Below, one piece after another: positions 7,815 to 16,134 of a DNA stretch of 64,000 nt. The notes beneath the pieces were generated by a model, which was not told the origin of the DNA, made no database searches, and was given only the letters and a program-made list of their open reading frames with translations. Source of the DNA: SSF14 sp046331245. Its GTDB lineage: Bacteria > Actinomycetota > Acidimicrobiia > Acidimicrobiales > Microtrichaceae. Each line of letters opens with the position of its first letter. The stretch's first letter is position 1. A program made the position numbers and the translations under genes. The stretch spans positions 248,001 to 312,000 of the forward strand of contig JAXLRH010000001.1 of the NCBI GenBank assembly GCA_046331245.1, given 5' to 3'.

Positions 7815-9709
7815 AGCTCCACCTGCACGCCGAGCTCGATCGTGCGGTCGGGCGGCAGCTTGAAGAAGACGTCGGCCGTGGTCGCGTTGCGCAGCATCGT
7901 GACGAACAGGCGCTCACGCCACTTGGCCATGCCCGGCCGGTCGGTGACGCGGAGCGTCTCCCGACCCAGCACGAAGCTGGCGTTGTCGAAGTCGAGGCCG
8001 GTGAGCCGGCTCGCCTCCTCGGCGAGCATCTTGGGCACGTCGATGTCCTCGCTGAAGCCCACCTGGTGGACGAGCCGGTGCACGCCGTTGCCCATGTCCT
8101 CGTAGGTCAGGCGATCGTCGCCGGTGACGAACGGGCGGTTGGCGACCCGCACGGCGAGCACGACCACCGCGGAGGGCAGCACCGATGCGTGACGGAGGTG
8201 GGACGAGAGCGCCTGGGGAACGATGTCGGGGTTCGAGCCGAGGTACACGCCGACGCCGGGGCCGCGCATGATCGGCGTGCGCCCGAGGTCCTCCACGAAG
8301 TCGACGAGCCGGCGGTTGCGGTGCTCGATCCGCTCGGCCGTGATCTTGCGGCCGGCGAACCAGGTGGTGAGCACGATGAGGAACCCGCCGCCGATGAGGA
8401 GCGGCACCCAGCCGCCGTCGGGGATCTTCGGGATGTTGGCGCCGAGGAAGCCCAGGTCCATCATCATGAACAGCGCGCAGAGGGGGAGCGTGCGGGCGGC
8501 GCTCCACCCGAAGCGGGTGCGGGCGACCCGGTAGAAGAGGATGGTCGTGATGGCCATGGTCGCCGTCACCGCGAGGCCGTATGCCGCCGCCAGGTTCGAC
8601 GACGTGCGGAACCCGAGCACGAGACCGACGCACGCCACGAGCAGCAGCCAGTTGATGGCCGGCACGTAGATCTGGCCCTCCTCGCTCTCGGAGGTGTGCG
8701 TGATGCGGACACGCGGCAGGTACCCCAGCTGCACCGCCTGACGCGTGAGCGAGAACGCCCCGGAGATGAGGGCCTGCGACGCGATGACGGTGGCCATCGT
8801 CGCCAGCACCACGAGCGGCCACAGCGCCCAACGCGGCGCCATCCGGTAGAAGGGGTTGTCGATCTTCGAGGGATCGGCGAGCAGCATCGCGCCCTGGCCG
8901 AAGTAGTTGAGCAGGAGCCCGGGGAGCACCAGCCCGTACCAGCCCATCTTGATCGGGCGGCGCCCGAAGTGGCCCATGTCGGCGTACAGCGCCTCGCCAC
9001 CGGTGACGACCAGGAACACCGAGCCCAGGGCGAGGAATCCGAGCGTGCCGTTGTGCACGAGGAACGTGACGGCGTGGTGCGGCGAGAGCGCGGCGAACAC
9101 GCCGGGCCCGTCGGCGATGTGGATGATGCCGAGCACGCCGAGCGTGACGAACCAGAGCACCATGATCGGTCCGAACACCTTGCCCACCGCCGCGGTGCCG
9201 CGCTTCTGCACCATGAACAGGCCGACGAGGATCGCGATCGAGATCGGGATGATGAAGCGGTCGAGGTTGGACGTCACCACCGACGTGCCCTCGACCGCGG
9301 ACAGCACCGAGATGGCCGGCGTGATCATGCCGTCGCCGTAGAGGAGCGACGCGCCGAACAGACCGAGCAGCACCAGCCACCGCGCCGACCCGGCGAGCAG
9401 CGAGCCGCTGGGTCGCACCAGCGCGGTGAGGGCGAGGATGCCGCCCTCGCCGCCGTTGTCGGCGCGCATCACGAACAGGAGGTACTTGATCGAGATGATG
9501 ACGACCAGTGCCCAGAACACCAGGGAGAGCAGCCCGAGGACGTTGGCCTCGTCCACGACGAGGGCCCGTCCGTGGTGCTCGTGGAACGACTCGCGCAGGG
9601 CGTACAGCGGGCTCGTGCCGATGTCGCCGAACACCACGCCCAGGGCTCCGAGCGTGAGCGCCGCCGCCGACGACGAGCTGTGACCGGACGTTCCCTCGTG
9701 GTCGTTCAT
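7811..9709 (-). CDS. kup: Low-affinity potassium transporter Kup
   Basis: A 632-aa KUP/HAK/KT-family secondary K+ transporter, normally K+/H+ symport. The N-terminal signature LGALGVVFGDIGTSPLYAL is intact, then about 12 transmembrane segments (to about residue 450) and a hydrophilic C-terminal domain typical of the family (620-690 aa). Gly-rich ADNGGEGGILALTAL and GGEALYADMGHFG are further family motifs. Transcription probably starts at or next to the ATG, because TAGGCT lies 6 nt upstream and no ribosome binding site is visible. Together with kdpDE it gives the organism both constitutive and K+-limitation-responsive uptake. Confidence 0.93.
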   Translation of the reverse strand: MNDHEGTSGHSSSSAAALTLGALGVVFGDIGTSPLYALRESFHEHHGRALVVDEANVLGLLSLVFWALVVIISIKYLLFVMRADNGGEGGILALTALVRPSGSLLAGSARWLVLLGLFGASLLYGDGMITPAISVLSAVEGTSVVTSNLDRFIIPISIAILVGLFMVQKRGTAAVGKVFGPIMVLWFVTLGVLGIIHIADGPGVFAALSPHHAVTFLVHNGTLGFLALGSVFLVVTGGEALYADMGHFGRRPIKMGWYGLVLPGLLLNYFGQGAMLLADPSKIDNPFYRMAPRWALWPLVVLATMATVIASQALISGAFSLTRQAVQLGYLPRVRITHTSESEEGQIYVPAINWLLLVACVGLVLGFRTSSNLAAAYGLAVTATMAITTILFYRVARTRFGWSAARTLPLCALFMMMDLGFLGANIPKIPDGGWVPLLIGGGFLIVLTTWFAGRKITAERIEHRNRRLVDFVEDLGRTPIMRGPGVGVYLGSNPDIVPQALSSHLRHASVLPSAVVVLAVRVANRPFVTGDDRLTYEDMGNGVHRLVHQVGFSEDIDVPKMLAEEASRLTGLDFDNASFVLGRETLRVTDRPGMAKWRERLFVTMLRNATTADVFFKLPPDRTIELGVQVEL

Positions 9710-9721
9710 CCGCAGAGCCTA
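9710..9721 (-). promoter_or_regulatory. Leaderless-type promoter of kup
   Basis: The -10 hexamer TAGGCT ends 6 nt before the kup ATG. No Shine-Dalgarno sequence intervenes, so the transcript is predicted to begin at the start codon. Confidence 0.5.
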
Positions 9722-9732
9722 GAGACCGCCGC

Positions 9733-10626
9733 CTACAAGGTGGAGCGCAACGCCCGGACGGCGAGGCTCAGGAGGAATCCGAGGTGCTCGTAGACGGCGT
9801 ACGTGCCACGGTCGGCCTCGTCGAGTGACGCCGGGACGCCGCTCTCGTCGACGTCGAGTCGGGTGCCGAGCACCAGGCGGACGTCGTTGATCGATCGCAT
9901 CACCGCGTTGAGCTCGTCGGCCGTGCACCGATCGCGGGAGAGCAGCGACTCCACCGTCTCGAGCGCCTCGAGCCGGCGCTCCACGAGCTCGCGTCGTGCC
10001 AGCGCGTCCCACCCGGCGTTGCGCTCCTCGTCGCCGCCGTAGGCCGCGGGGAACAGGCGCGCGATCGACGGGTCGTCGGTGCCCAGCAGGGCGCGCAGCT
10101 CGACGATGGCCGCGGCGACCAGCTCGCGGTCGCTGTTGCGCCACTTCAGGGTGAAGGTGCCGTCGCGGCGCGGGCGGAATCGGGTGAACAGCATCTGCTG
10201 GCAGTCTGCGGCGAGGCGTCCGATCGCGTCCACCCACCCCGCCTCGGCGAGCCGGGCCTCCGGATCGGGGAAGTACGCCACCTCCAGGTTGAGCGTCCAC
10301 AACGACGACAGCAGGCCCGCCGCCTCGGCCAGCTCCATCAGCTCGTCGTCGCCGGCGAGGGCCGGAGCCGCGAGTGCGTCGAGGCACGCGTCGGATGCGC
10401 GTTGCACCAGCTCGCGCAGCTCGTGGTCGTCGAGCTCGCGTTCGCCGTCGACGTCCTGCACGGTGACCGCCAGCTCCGGACTGACGGCTGCGGCTCCCTG
10501 CGCGAGTCGGGCCGTCATCATCACGGCGACGTCGACGGGTACGACGAGGTGGAGCTCGCCGTCGGGATCGTCGATGTCGGACTCGACCACGAGCGGGTGG
10601 TCGGGGTCCCACCCGGCGTCAGTCAT
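9733..10626 (-). CDS. DUF2017 family protein
   Basis: A 297-aa soluble acidic protein. The C-terminal half (about 155-297), containing FTLKWRNSDRELVAAAIVELRALL and the ending YEHLGFLLSLAVRAL, matches my recollection of the actinobacterial DUF2017 family, which is usually encoded next to clpS. The first 150 residues form an additional, mostly helical acidic region. The ATG overlaps the clpS stop by 8 nt (ATGACTGA), showing coupling. The conserved pairing suggests a role linked to ClpS/ClpCP proteolysis, but no activity is established. Confidence 0.8.
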   Translation of the reverse strand: MTDAGWDPDHPLVVESDIDDPDGELHLVVPVDVAVMMTARLAQGAAAVSPELAVTVQDVDGERELDDHELRELVQRASDACLDALAAPALAGDDELMELAEAAGLLSSLWTLNLEVAYFPDPEARLAEAGWVDAIGRLAADCQQMLFTRFRPRRDGTFTLKWRNSDRELVAAAIVELRALLGTDDPSIARLFPAAYGGDEERNAGWDALARRELVERRLEALETVESLLSRDRCTADELNAVMRSINDVRLVLGTRLDVDESGVPASLDEADRGTYAVYEHLGFLLSLAVRALRSTL

Positions 10627-10918
10627 CGTGTTGCATCGTCGCCCAGAGGCCGTGCTCGTGGAGGCGGAACACGTCGAGCTCCGCCGATTCGCGGGTGCCG
10701 GTGCTCACCGCGGCGCGGCCCTTGTAGTGCACGTCGAGCATGAGGCCGGTGGCCTTCTCCTTGGAGTAGCCGAACACCTTCTGGAGCACGAACGTCACGT
10801 ACTCCATGAGGTTGATCGGGTCGTTCCAGACGAGCACCACCCACGGCCGGTCGATGTCGGTGTCGGTCTCGTGCTCGAGGATGCCGATCGGGCCGGCGGG
10901 CTCGCCGGGCAGGGTCAC
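10619..10918 (-). CDS. clpS: ATP-dependent Clp protease adaptor ClpS
   Basis: A 99-aa ClpS adaptor that delivers N-degron substrates to the ClpA/ClpC ATPase. The core motif WVVLVWNDPINLMEYV carries the N-end-rule pocket region, followed by VFGYSKEKATGLMLDVH and a closing YKGRAAVSTGTRESAE. The GTG start overlaps the ctaA stop as GTGA and has GAGG 8 nt upstream, which fixes it. It is coupled to the downstream DUF2017 gene by an 8-nt overlap. The ctaA-clpS-DUF2017 chain implies co-expression with heme A synthesis, probably by genomic convenience. Confidence 0.93.
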   Translation of the reverse strand: MTLPGEPAGPIGILEHETDTDIDRPWVVLVWNDPINLMEYVTFVLQKVFGYSKEKATGLMLDVHYKGRAAVSTGTRESAELDVFRLHEHGLWATMQHDD

Positions 10919-11880
10919 GACGCGGACCTCGCCGCGAGCGGTACGCCGTCGGCGACCACGCTGGTGGCGCGCTCGGTGGCGGTCGCGTAGGCGAGCCGGA
11001 GCGTCATCACCCAGACGAGGGTGGCGCCGGCGACGTGGAAGGCGACCATGAGCGCCGGCACGCCGGCGAAGTACTGGACGTACCCCAGGGCGCCCTGCGC
11101 GACGACCACGATCAGCAGCTCGGTGGCGACGCGGGCGGCACGGCCGTTGGCGGTGCGGAGGCGCACCACCGTGACGAGCACGGTGAGGCACAGCAGCCAG
11201 ACGAGCGCTGAGTGGACGCGGGCGATGGTGGTGAGGTCGATGGGCAGCCGCTTCACGACGTGCTCGATCCCCGACGAGTCCGGCAGTGCGCCCGGGTGCT
11301 TGCCCGCGCTCGTGACCAGCGACCCGCTGGCCAGCACGGCGGCGCCCAGGCCGACCATGACCCGGCACTCGGTCGTGAACCGGCGACGCGCCGGGACGAC
11401 CGCGCCGTCGGCGACGTCCGCGGACTCGTCCGCGGCGCGGTGCATGAGCACGACCGCTGCCCACACGAGCACCATCGAGATGAGGAAGTGCAGGGCGACC
11501 ACCGAGTACTTGAGCTCGCTGAGCGTGACGAAGGCGCCGACGATGATCTGCACCACGACGCCGATCACGAGCGCCCACGACCAGCGGGTGAGGTCGGTGC
11601 GGCGCGGCCGGCGGCGGAGCGAGCCGAGCACCGCGGCGATGACGGCCGCCGAGACGAATCCGGTGATGAGTCGGTTGACGAACTCGATCATCGGGTGGAA
11701 CTCGAGCGGCGCGACCGGCTTGCCGGCCTCGCACAGCGGCCAGTCGGTGCACCCGAGCCCCGAGCCGGTGAGCCGTACCGCCGCACCGGTGACGATGATG
11801 GCGGCGAGGGCGAACACCGCCACCTGCGTGATGCGGAGGTACTGCCGGGGGGTGGGCCGGAAGCGATCGGCGAACAGCAC
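10915..11880 (-). CDS. ctaA: Heme A synthase CtaA (COX15 family)
   Basis: A membrane enzyme converting heme O to heme A for the aa3-type oxidase encoded nearby. Seven to eight hydrophobic helices are visible. The family N-terminal motif TGAAVRLTGSGLGCTDWPLC, the His pair region FHPMIEFVNRL, and later HFLIS and FHVAGA supply candidate heme-binding histidines. The GTG at 11880 is preferred over the in-frame GTG three codons upstream because TACGGT lies exactly 7 nt before it, matching the leaderless pattern repeated in this window. It is divergent from ctaB, which makes the heme O substrate. Confidence 0.92.
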   Translation of the reverse strand: MLFADRFRPTPRQYLRITQVAVFALAAIIVTGAAVRLTGSGLGCTDWPLCEAGKPVAPLEFHPMIEFVNRLITGFVSAAVIAAVLGSLRRRPRRTDLTRWSWALVIGVVVQIIVGAFVTLSELKYSVVALHFLISMVLVWAAVVLMHRAADESADVADGAVVPARRRFTTECRVMVGLGAAVLASGSLVTSAGKHPGALPDSSGIEHVVKRLPIDLTTIARVHSALVWLLCLTVLVTVVRLRTANGRAARVATELLIVVVAQGALGYVQYFAGVPALMVAFHVAGATLVWVMTLRLAYATATERATSVVADGVPLAARSAS

Positions 11881-11893
11881 GATCCTCACCGTA
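11881..11893 (-). promoter_or_regulatory. Leaderless-type promoter of ctaA
   Basis: TACGGT lies 7 nt upstream of the ctaA GTG. The hexamer overlaps the alternative upstream GTG, which argues against that start. Confidence 0.5.
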
Positions 11894-11966
11894 GGTCCGT
11901 GCGCCGGGCGACGGCCAGCGGCCGGCGGCTCGTGGCGCCCATTGGCCTTGCGAGCGGGCGACGCCC

Positions 11967-11979
11967 TACCCTTTGGGCG
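11967..11979 (+). promoter_or_regulatory. Leaderless-type promoter of ctaB
   Basis: TACCCT ends 7 nt before the ctaB GTG. A weak -35 candidate (TTGGCC) lies 18 nt further upstream. No ribosome binding site is present. Confidence 0.5.
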
Positions 11980-12909
11980 GTGTCGTCAACGATCGCGTCT
12001 CCCTGGTCAGCGTCCTCTGCTGACGGCGGATTGAGGACGAAGGTCGGCGGCTACGTCGCTCTCACGAAGCCCCGCATCATCGAGCTGCTGCTCGTGAGCA
12101 CCGTGCCCACGATGGTGGTGGCCAACGCACCGCACGGCCTGCCGTCGGTGTGGCTCATGATCGCCACGGTGATCGGCGGCACGCTGTCCGCCGGCGGCGC
12201 CAACGCCATCAACATGTACGTCGATCGCGACATCGACTCGCTGATGGACCGCACGAAGGGTCGCCCCCTCGTGACCGGCGTGATGACGCCGCGGGCCGCC
12301 CTGGTGTTCGCCATCGGCCTCGAGATCGTGGCGTTCGGCTTCCTGTGGGCCTTCGTCAACCTGCTCTCGGCCGTCCTCGCTGTCGCCGCGTGCCTCTTCT
12401 ACGTGTTCGTCTACACGCTCTGGTTGAAGCGGACGTCGGAGCGGAACATCGTCATCGGAGGCGCTGCGGGCGCCGCCCCCGTGCTCATCGGCTGGTCCGC
12501 CGTCACGAACAGCCTGTCGTGGGCGCCGGTCGTGCTCTTCGCTCTGATGTTCTACTGGACGCCCCCGCACTTCTGGGCGCTCGCCATCAAGTACAAGGAC
12601 GACTACTCCAAGGCCGACGTGCCCATGCTGCCCTCGGTGGCCGAGCACGCCGTCGTCGCCCGCAAGATCCTGGCGTACACCGTCGTCGTCGTGGCGTTGA
12701 GCCTGGTGTTCGCCCCCGTGGCGCACCTCGGGGCGATCTACCTCGCCGCCGCGATCGTGCTCGGTGCCATGTTCCTCTGGCTGGCCGTTCGCGTGTGGCG
12801 CACCGAGTCGTCGGCGCTCGCTCTCAAGCTGTTCACCTACTCCATCACGTACGTCACGCTGCTGTTCGGAGCGATGGCCGTCGACGCGCTGGTGCGGGGC
12901 GGTCACTGA
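11980..12909 (+). CDS. ctaB: Protoheme IX farnesyltransferase CtaB
   Basis: A 309-aa UbiA-family prenyltransferase that farnesylates heme B to heme O. The first Asp-rich motif is NMYVDRDIDSLMDRT and the second is IKYKDDYSKADVPML, with LTKPRIIELLLV at the N-terminus. About eight to nine helices follow. The GTG start is chosen for the TACCCT hexamer 7 nt upstream; there is no competing start with a ribosome binding site. It is divergent from ctaA and upstream of the oxidase genes, so heme A supply and oxidase structural genes are grouped. Confidence 0.93.
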   Translation: MSSTIASPWSASSADGGLRTKVGGYVALTKPRIIELLLVSTVPTMVVANAPHGLPSVWLMIATVIGGTLSAGGANAINMYVDRDIDSLMDRTKGRPLVTGVMTPRAALVFAIGLEIVAFGFLWAFVNLLSAVLAVAACLFYVFVYTLWLKRTSERNIVIGGAAGAAPVLIGWSAVTNSLSWAPVVLFALMFYWTPPHFWALAIKYKDDYSKADVPMLPSVAEHAVVARKILAYTVVVVALSLVFAPVAHLGAIYLAAAIVLGAMFLWLAVRVWRTESSALALKLFTYSITYVTLLFGAMAVDALVRGGH

Positions 12910-12976
12910 GATGAACGACAGGTGCCGCCTTGACCGCGCCGGGGTGTTGGCACCGTTTTCATGCGCCGCGCCCCAC

Positions 12977-13014
12977 CGCAGTATTGTCCAGTCCCGCAGT
13001 ACCGTCCGGACGGT
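12977..13014 (+). promoter_or_regulatory. Direct repeats and 14-bp palindrome before the oxidase operon
   Basis: The 162-nt gap between ctaB and the Cox1-like gene holds two near-identical 13-mers (CGCAGTATTGTCC at 12977 and CGCAGTACCGTCC at 12995). The second runs into a perfect 14-bp palindrome, ACCGTCCGGACGGT (13001-13014). A -10-like TATTGT sits in the first repeat. This is a plausible promoter-operator for the cta operon; the cognate factor is unknown. Confidence 0.45.
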
Positions 13015-13071
13015 TCGCGCCCACACGGGTACCGATGTCCGGTTGATCGATCACAAGCCTCGAGGCATCAC

Positions 13072-14679
13072 ATGGCACTGACCGACATCCGACCCGAGAC
13101 CGCTTCACCATCGAGCGACACCGCAGACGACGGCGCGACGCGCACGTTGCCCACGTCGGTCGAGCGAGTGCTCGGGTCGGGCGACCACAAGACCGTCGGT
13201 CGCATCTTCATCGGTGCCTCCCTCCTCTTCGTCGCCTGCGACCTGGTGATCGCAGCGCTGGTCAACCTCAACGCCGCGGCGGGCACGGACTATTTCCTCG
13301 ATCCCACCGTCGCCAACCGCTTCGGCCTGAACAACCCCATCGCCCTGCTCTTCTGCGGCGCGATGCCCCTGGTGCTCGGCCTCGCGATCTACCTGGTGCC
13401 CCTGCAGGTCGGGTCGCCCACCATCGCCTTTCCCCGCGCTGCGGCGCTCTCGCTGTGGAGCTGGCTCGGCGGCACGGCGCTCTTCACGGTCGCAATGCTG
13501 GTCAAGGGCTCCTACGGCGGCTCGAGCCTCAAGCTCACCCGCCTCGGCCACGTCAGCTTCGGCCTCCTCGCCGTCTCGATGCTCGTCGGCGTCGTGTGCG
13601 TGATGGTCACGGTGATGAGCCACCGCACGGCCGGCATGACCATCTCCCGGGTTCCGTTCTTCTCGTTCTCGATGCTCGTCACCGGCGCCCTCTGGCTCGT
13701 CACGCTGCCGCCGCTCCTCGCCATCATCACCGTCTGGGAGATCCGCCGGCCGAGCACCGACGACCTCGAGCTGTCGGCCTACCCGGCGCTCACCTGGATC
13801 TTCCACCAGCCCGCGATCTACATCGTCGCCATCCCGCTGCTCGGCATCCTCGCCGACACCTGCGGCGCCGTCGGCCGGCAGCGTCAGCGGTCCTACTCGC
13901 TGGTGCAGGGCCTCATCGTCGCCTTCGGGGCGCTGTCCTTCGGGGCCTGGGCCCAGACCGAGGCCACCCGCCAGACCCTCGTGTGGGTCGTCGCCGCCGT
14001 GGCCATCGCCATCCCCGTCGTCGCCACGCTGGGCGCCTCGCTCGACACGCTGCGGCGCGGCAAGTTCGCCGTCACGGGCGGGCTCGTGATCGTCGTCACC
14101 TCCGCCGTGCTGCTCCTCGTGGCCGCCACGGTCGGGGCGCTGCAGGGCATCTCCACCGTCGGCCACGGCCAGTGGTTCGACCTGGCCTCGGGCGGGTTCG
14201 GCACCGCCGGTCCGGGCGTGTCGATCGGGCAGTTCTACCTCGTCATCGCCGCCGTCGTGGTCGGCGGCATCGGCGCCACCTTCCAGTGGGGCACCCGCCT
14301 CTTCAAGGGTGGCCTGCCCAAGGGGGCCGGGCTCGCACTGGCTCCGCTGGCGCTGATCGGCGGCCTCGCCTTCGGTCTCGGCCACGTCATCATGGGTCTC
14401 GCCCAGCCCGGCGCCGACGGCGCCAAGGCGCTGGCCACGGTCTCGGGTGTGGGCGCCGGAGTGCTCGCCCTCCTCAGCCTCGGCGTGTTCGGCGCCGTGG
14501 TGAAGGCTGCCGTCGACACCAACTCCGATTCGGTCGTCGTGGCCGACGAGGAGCCCGCAGGTGGCACGTTCGAATGGCTCACGGCGTCGCCGCCGGTCGC
14601 CGGCAACTTCGCCGCCGACCTGGCCGCCGTCGAGAGCGAATACCCCGTCCTCGACCTCAACGAAGAGGGAGCCTCGTGA
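13072..14679 (+). CDS. Cytochrome oxidase subunit I-like protein lacking metal ligands
   Basis: A 535-aa, 12-14 helix paralogue of the Cox1 encoded at 17334. Homology is clear in GDHKTVGRIF (Cox1 VDHKRIGIMY), YLVPLQVGSPTIAFPR (NYLLPLQIGARDVAFPR) and a WIFHQPAIY segment aligning with WIFGHPEVY. All the usual ligands are gone: no His at the low-spin heme position (PIALLFCG for FTMHGVTM), the CuB His is displaced (HQPAIY, residues 245-250), the His pair is replaced (WAQT for WAHH, 293-296), and the HFHYV segment reads GQFYLV. It therefore cannot bind heme a, heme a3 or CuB in the normal way. ATG at 13072 is chosen where homology begins. It probably forms a structural complex with the next two genes. 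Confidence 0.8.
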   Translation: MALTDIRPETASPSSDTADDGATRTLPTSVERVLGSGDHKTVGRIFIGASLLFVACDLVIAALVNLNAAAGTDYFLDPTVANRFGLNNPIALLFCGAMPLVLGLAIYLVPLQVGSPTIAFPRAAALSLWSWLGGTALFTVAMLVKGSYGGSSLKLTRLGHVSFGLLAVSMLVGVVCVMVTVMSHRTAGMTISRVPFFSFSMLVTGALWLVTLPPLLAIITVWEIRRPSTDDLELSAYPALTWIFHQPAIYIVAIPLLGILADTCGAVGRQRQRSYSLVQGLIVAFGALSFGAWAQTEATRQTLVWVVAAVAIAIPVVATLGASLDTLRRGKFAVTGGLVIVVTSAVLLLVAATVGALQGISTVGHGQWFDLASGGFGTAGPGVSIGQFYLVIAAVVVGGIGATFQWGTRLFKGGLPKGAGLALAPLALIGGLAFGLGHVIMGLAQPGADGAKALATVSGVGAGVLALLSLGVFGAVVKAAVDTNSDSVVVADEEPAGGTFEWLTASPPVAGNFAADLAAVESEYPVLDLNEEGAS

Positions 14680-15257
14680 TGTCGCTGATTCCGGCAAACC
14701 TCACCGCCCCGCCGCTGCCGCGGCGCCGCCAGCAGCTGTTCGGCACCACCTTCGTGGCGGTCGCCGTGGCGATGTTCGAACTGGCGCTCGTGGGCATGTA
14801 CCTCGCCGAACGCGCCGGCCACCGCAACGTGTGGCTCAAGGAGAACGCCATCCCGCTCACGCAACCGAACATGCAGTTCGGCACGCTGATCCTCGGGTCG
14901 ATCTTCATCCAGTGGGCGGTGTGGGCCATCGCCCGCAACGAGCGTGGTCAGGCCTACATGGCCCTCGGCGCCACCCTGCTGATGGGCGCCGCCTTCCTCA
15001 ACCAGACCACGTTCCTCTGGAAGACGATCGGCCTGCGCATGAGCCAGGCGGAGGGCCCCACCTTCTACGCGGTCACCGGTGCGCACTTCATGATCGTCGT
15101 CGCCGCCCTCGCCTACATCGTGCTCATGGGCATCCGTGCCCTCGGAGGCCAGTACTCCTCACGACTGCCCGACGGTGTGTCCTCGGCCGCACTGTTCTGG
15201 CATGTCTCTGTCGCTCTGTACTCGGTGCTGTGGCTCGCCGTGTACATCATGAAGTAA
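14679..15257 (+). CDS. Cytochrome oxidase subunit III-like protein (paralogue)
   Basis: A 192-aa membrane protein with five helices resembling Cox3. The best match to the ctaE product is the C-terminal pair of helices (FYAVTGAHFMIVVAALAY for FTLTGFHGVHVSIGI, then LFWHVSVALYSVLWLAVYIMK for LYWHFVDVVWILIFTVVYLIK). The start shares one base with the preceding stop (TGATG) and has GAGGGAG 7 nt upstream. It is co-encoded with the ligand-less Cox1-like protein, so the pair looks like a duplicated oxidase core that has diverged. Whether the two associate with the true oxidase is inference. Confidence 0.72.
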   Translation: MSLIPANLTAPPLPRRRQQLFGTTFVAVAVAMFELALVGMYLAERAGHRNVWLKENAIPLTQPNMQFGTLILGSIFIQWAVWAIARNERGQAYMALGATLLMGAAFLNQTTFLWKTIGLRMSQAEGPTFYAVTGAHFMIVVAALAYIVLMGIRALGGQYSSRLPDGVSSAALFWHVSVALYSVLWLAVYIMK

Positions 15258-15267
15258 CCCGGAGTCG

Positions 15268-16134
15268 ATGATGCTCACACGTGGATCAAAGGTGTTCTTC
15301 GGCCTGGCGCTCGCTGCCTTCTTCGGCGGCATCGTCTATGGCGTGATCACCAACGGCATGGCCGACGGTGGGGTGGTGCACGTCATCACCGGCAAGGGCG
15401 CGGTCGACGCGCTCCTCGGCCCGATCACCTTCGGGTACAAGGGCGGCGTCGGCGATCAGTTCGGCTACGCGCTCTTCATGGGCTCGGCCGTGTGCTCGTT
15501 CGGCGCCGGCATCGCCTCGCTCGCCTTCCGCGACAGCGATCCCGAGGCGCTCGCCGAGCTCGAGAACGCCTCGTCGGTGCCCCCGGTGTCGGAGCCTGCC
15601 GACCTCAGCGACTGGCCGATCGCCACGGCGTTCTCGCTCGTCCTGATGACGCTCGGGCTCGCGGTCGGGCCGGTGTGGTTCGCGATCGGCGCCGGCGCAC
15701 TCGCCATCTCCGCCATCGAGTGGACGATCAAGGCGTGGTCGGAGCGTGCGACCGGCGATCCCGAGGTCAACCGCCTCATCCGCAACCGCCTGATGCACCC
15801 CGTCGAGATCCCCGTCGCCGGTGTCATCCTCCTCGCGATCCTGGCGTTCAGCTTCTCCCGGATCCTCCTCGCCTCCTCGGAGAAGGGCGCGGTGTGGGTC
15901 GCCATCGGCATCGGCGCCGTGATGTTCCTCGGCGCCGTGGTCATCGGCACGCAGCCGCAGGTGCGGCGTGGCGTGGTGGTCGCCGCCGTCCTCATCGGCG
16001 GGCTCGCCGCCGTGACACTCGGCATCGTCGGCGCACTGCACGGGGAGCGCAAGGAAGAGGGAAGTTCGGAGCACGCCTCGAGCGCGCTGGATTACTCAAC
16101 GAGTCGGGCCGTGGGAGAAACTGACGCATCATGA
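15268..16134 (+). CDS. Membrane protein of the oxidase operon, possibly CtaF-like
   Basis: A 288-aa protein with about seven transmembrane segments, between the Cox1/Cox3-like pair and ctaC. The N-terminal half faintly resembles the actinobacterial subunit IV type (initial helix KVFFGLALAAFFGGIVYGV, an acidic loop, then DWPIATAFSLVLMTLGLAVG). The second half has three more helices and a charged tail. There are two adjacent ATGs; GGAG sits 6 nt before the second (15271), which may be the true start. The stop overlaps the ctaC ATG (ATGA). I do not assign a biochemical role. Confidence 0.6.
   Translation: MMLTRGSKVFFGLALAAFFGGIVYGVITNGMADGGVVHVITGKGAVDALLGPITFGYKGGVGDQFGYALFMGSAVCSFGAGIASLAFRDSDPEALAELENASSVPPVSEPADLSDWPIATAFSLVLMTLGLAVGPVWFAIGAGALAISAIEWTIKAWSERATGDPEVNRLIRNRLMHPVEIPVAGVILLAILAFSFSRILLASSEKGAVWVAIGIGAVMFLGAVVIGTQPQVRRGVVVAAVLIGGLAAVTLGIVGALHGERKEEGSSEHASSALDYSTSRAVGETDAS

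Noticed and set aside
6263..9793. 1176-aa plus-strand open frame through the metallopeptidase and kup genes
   Set aside because: It crosses two genuine genes in shifted frames and has repetitive Arg/Gly/His/Glu content typical of high-GC shadow frames.
13105..14697. 530-aa open frame on the minus strand opposite the Cox1-like gene
   Set aside because: It is a GC-skew shadow: low-complexity Gly/Glu/Asp/Arg/His composition, no domain, and opposite a well-supported membrane protein.
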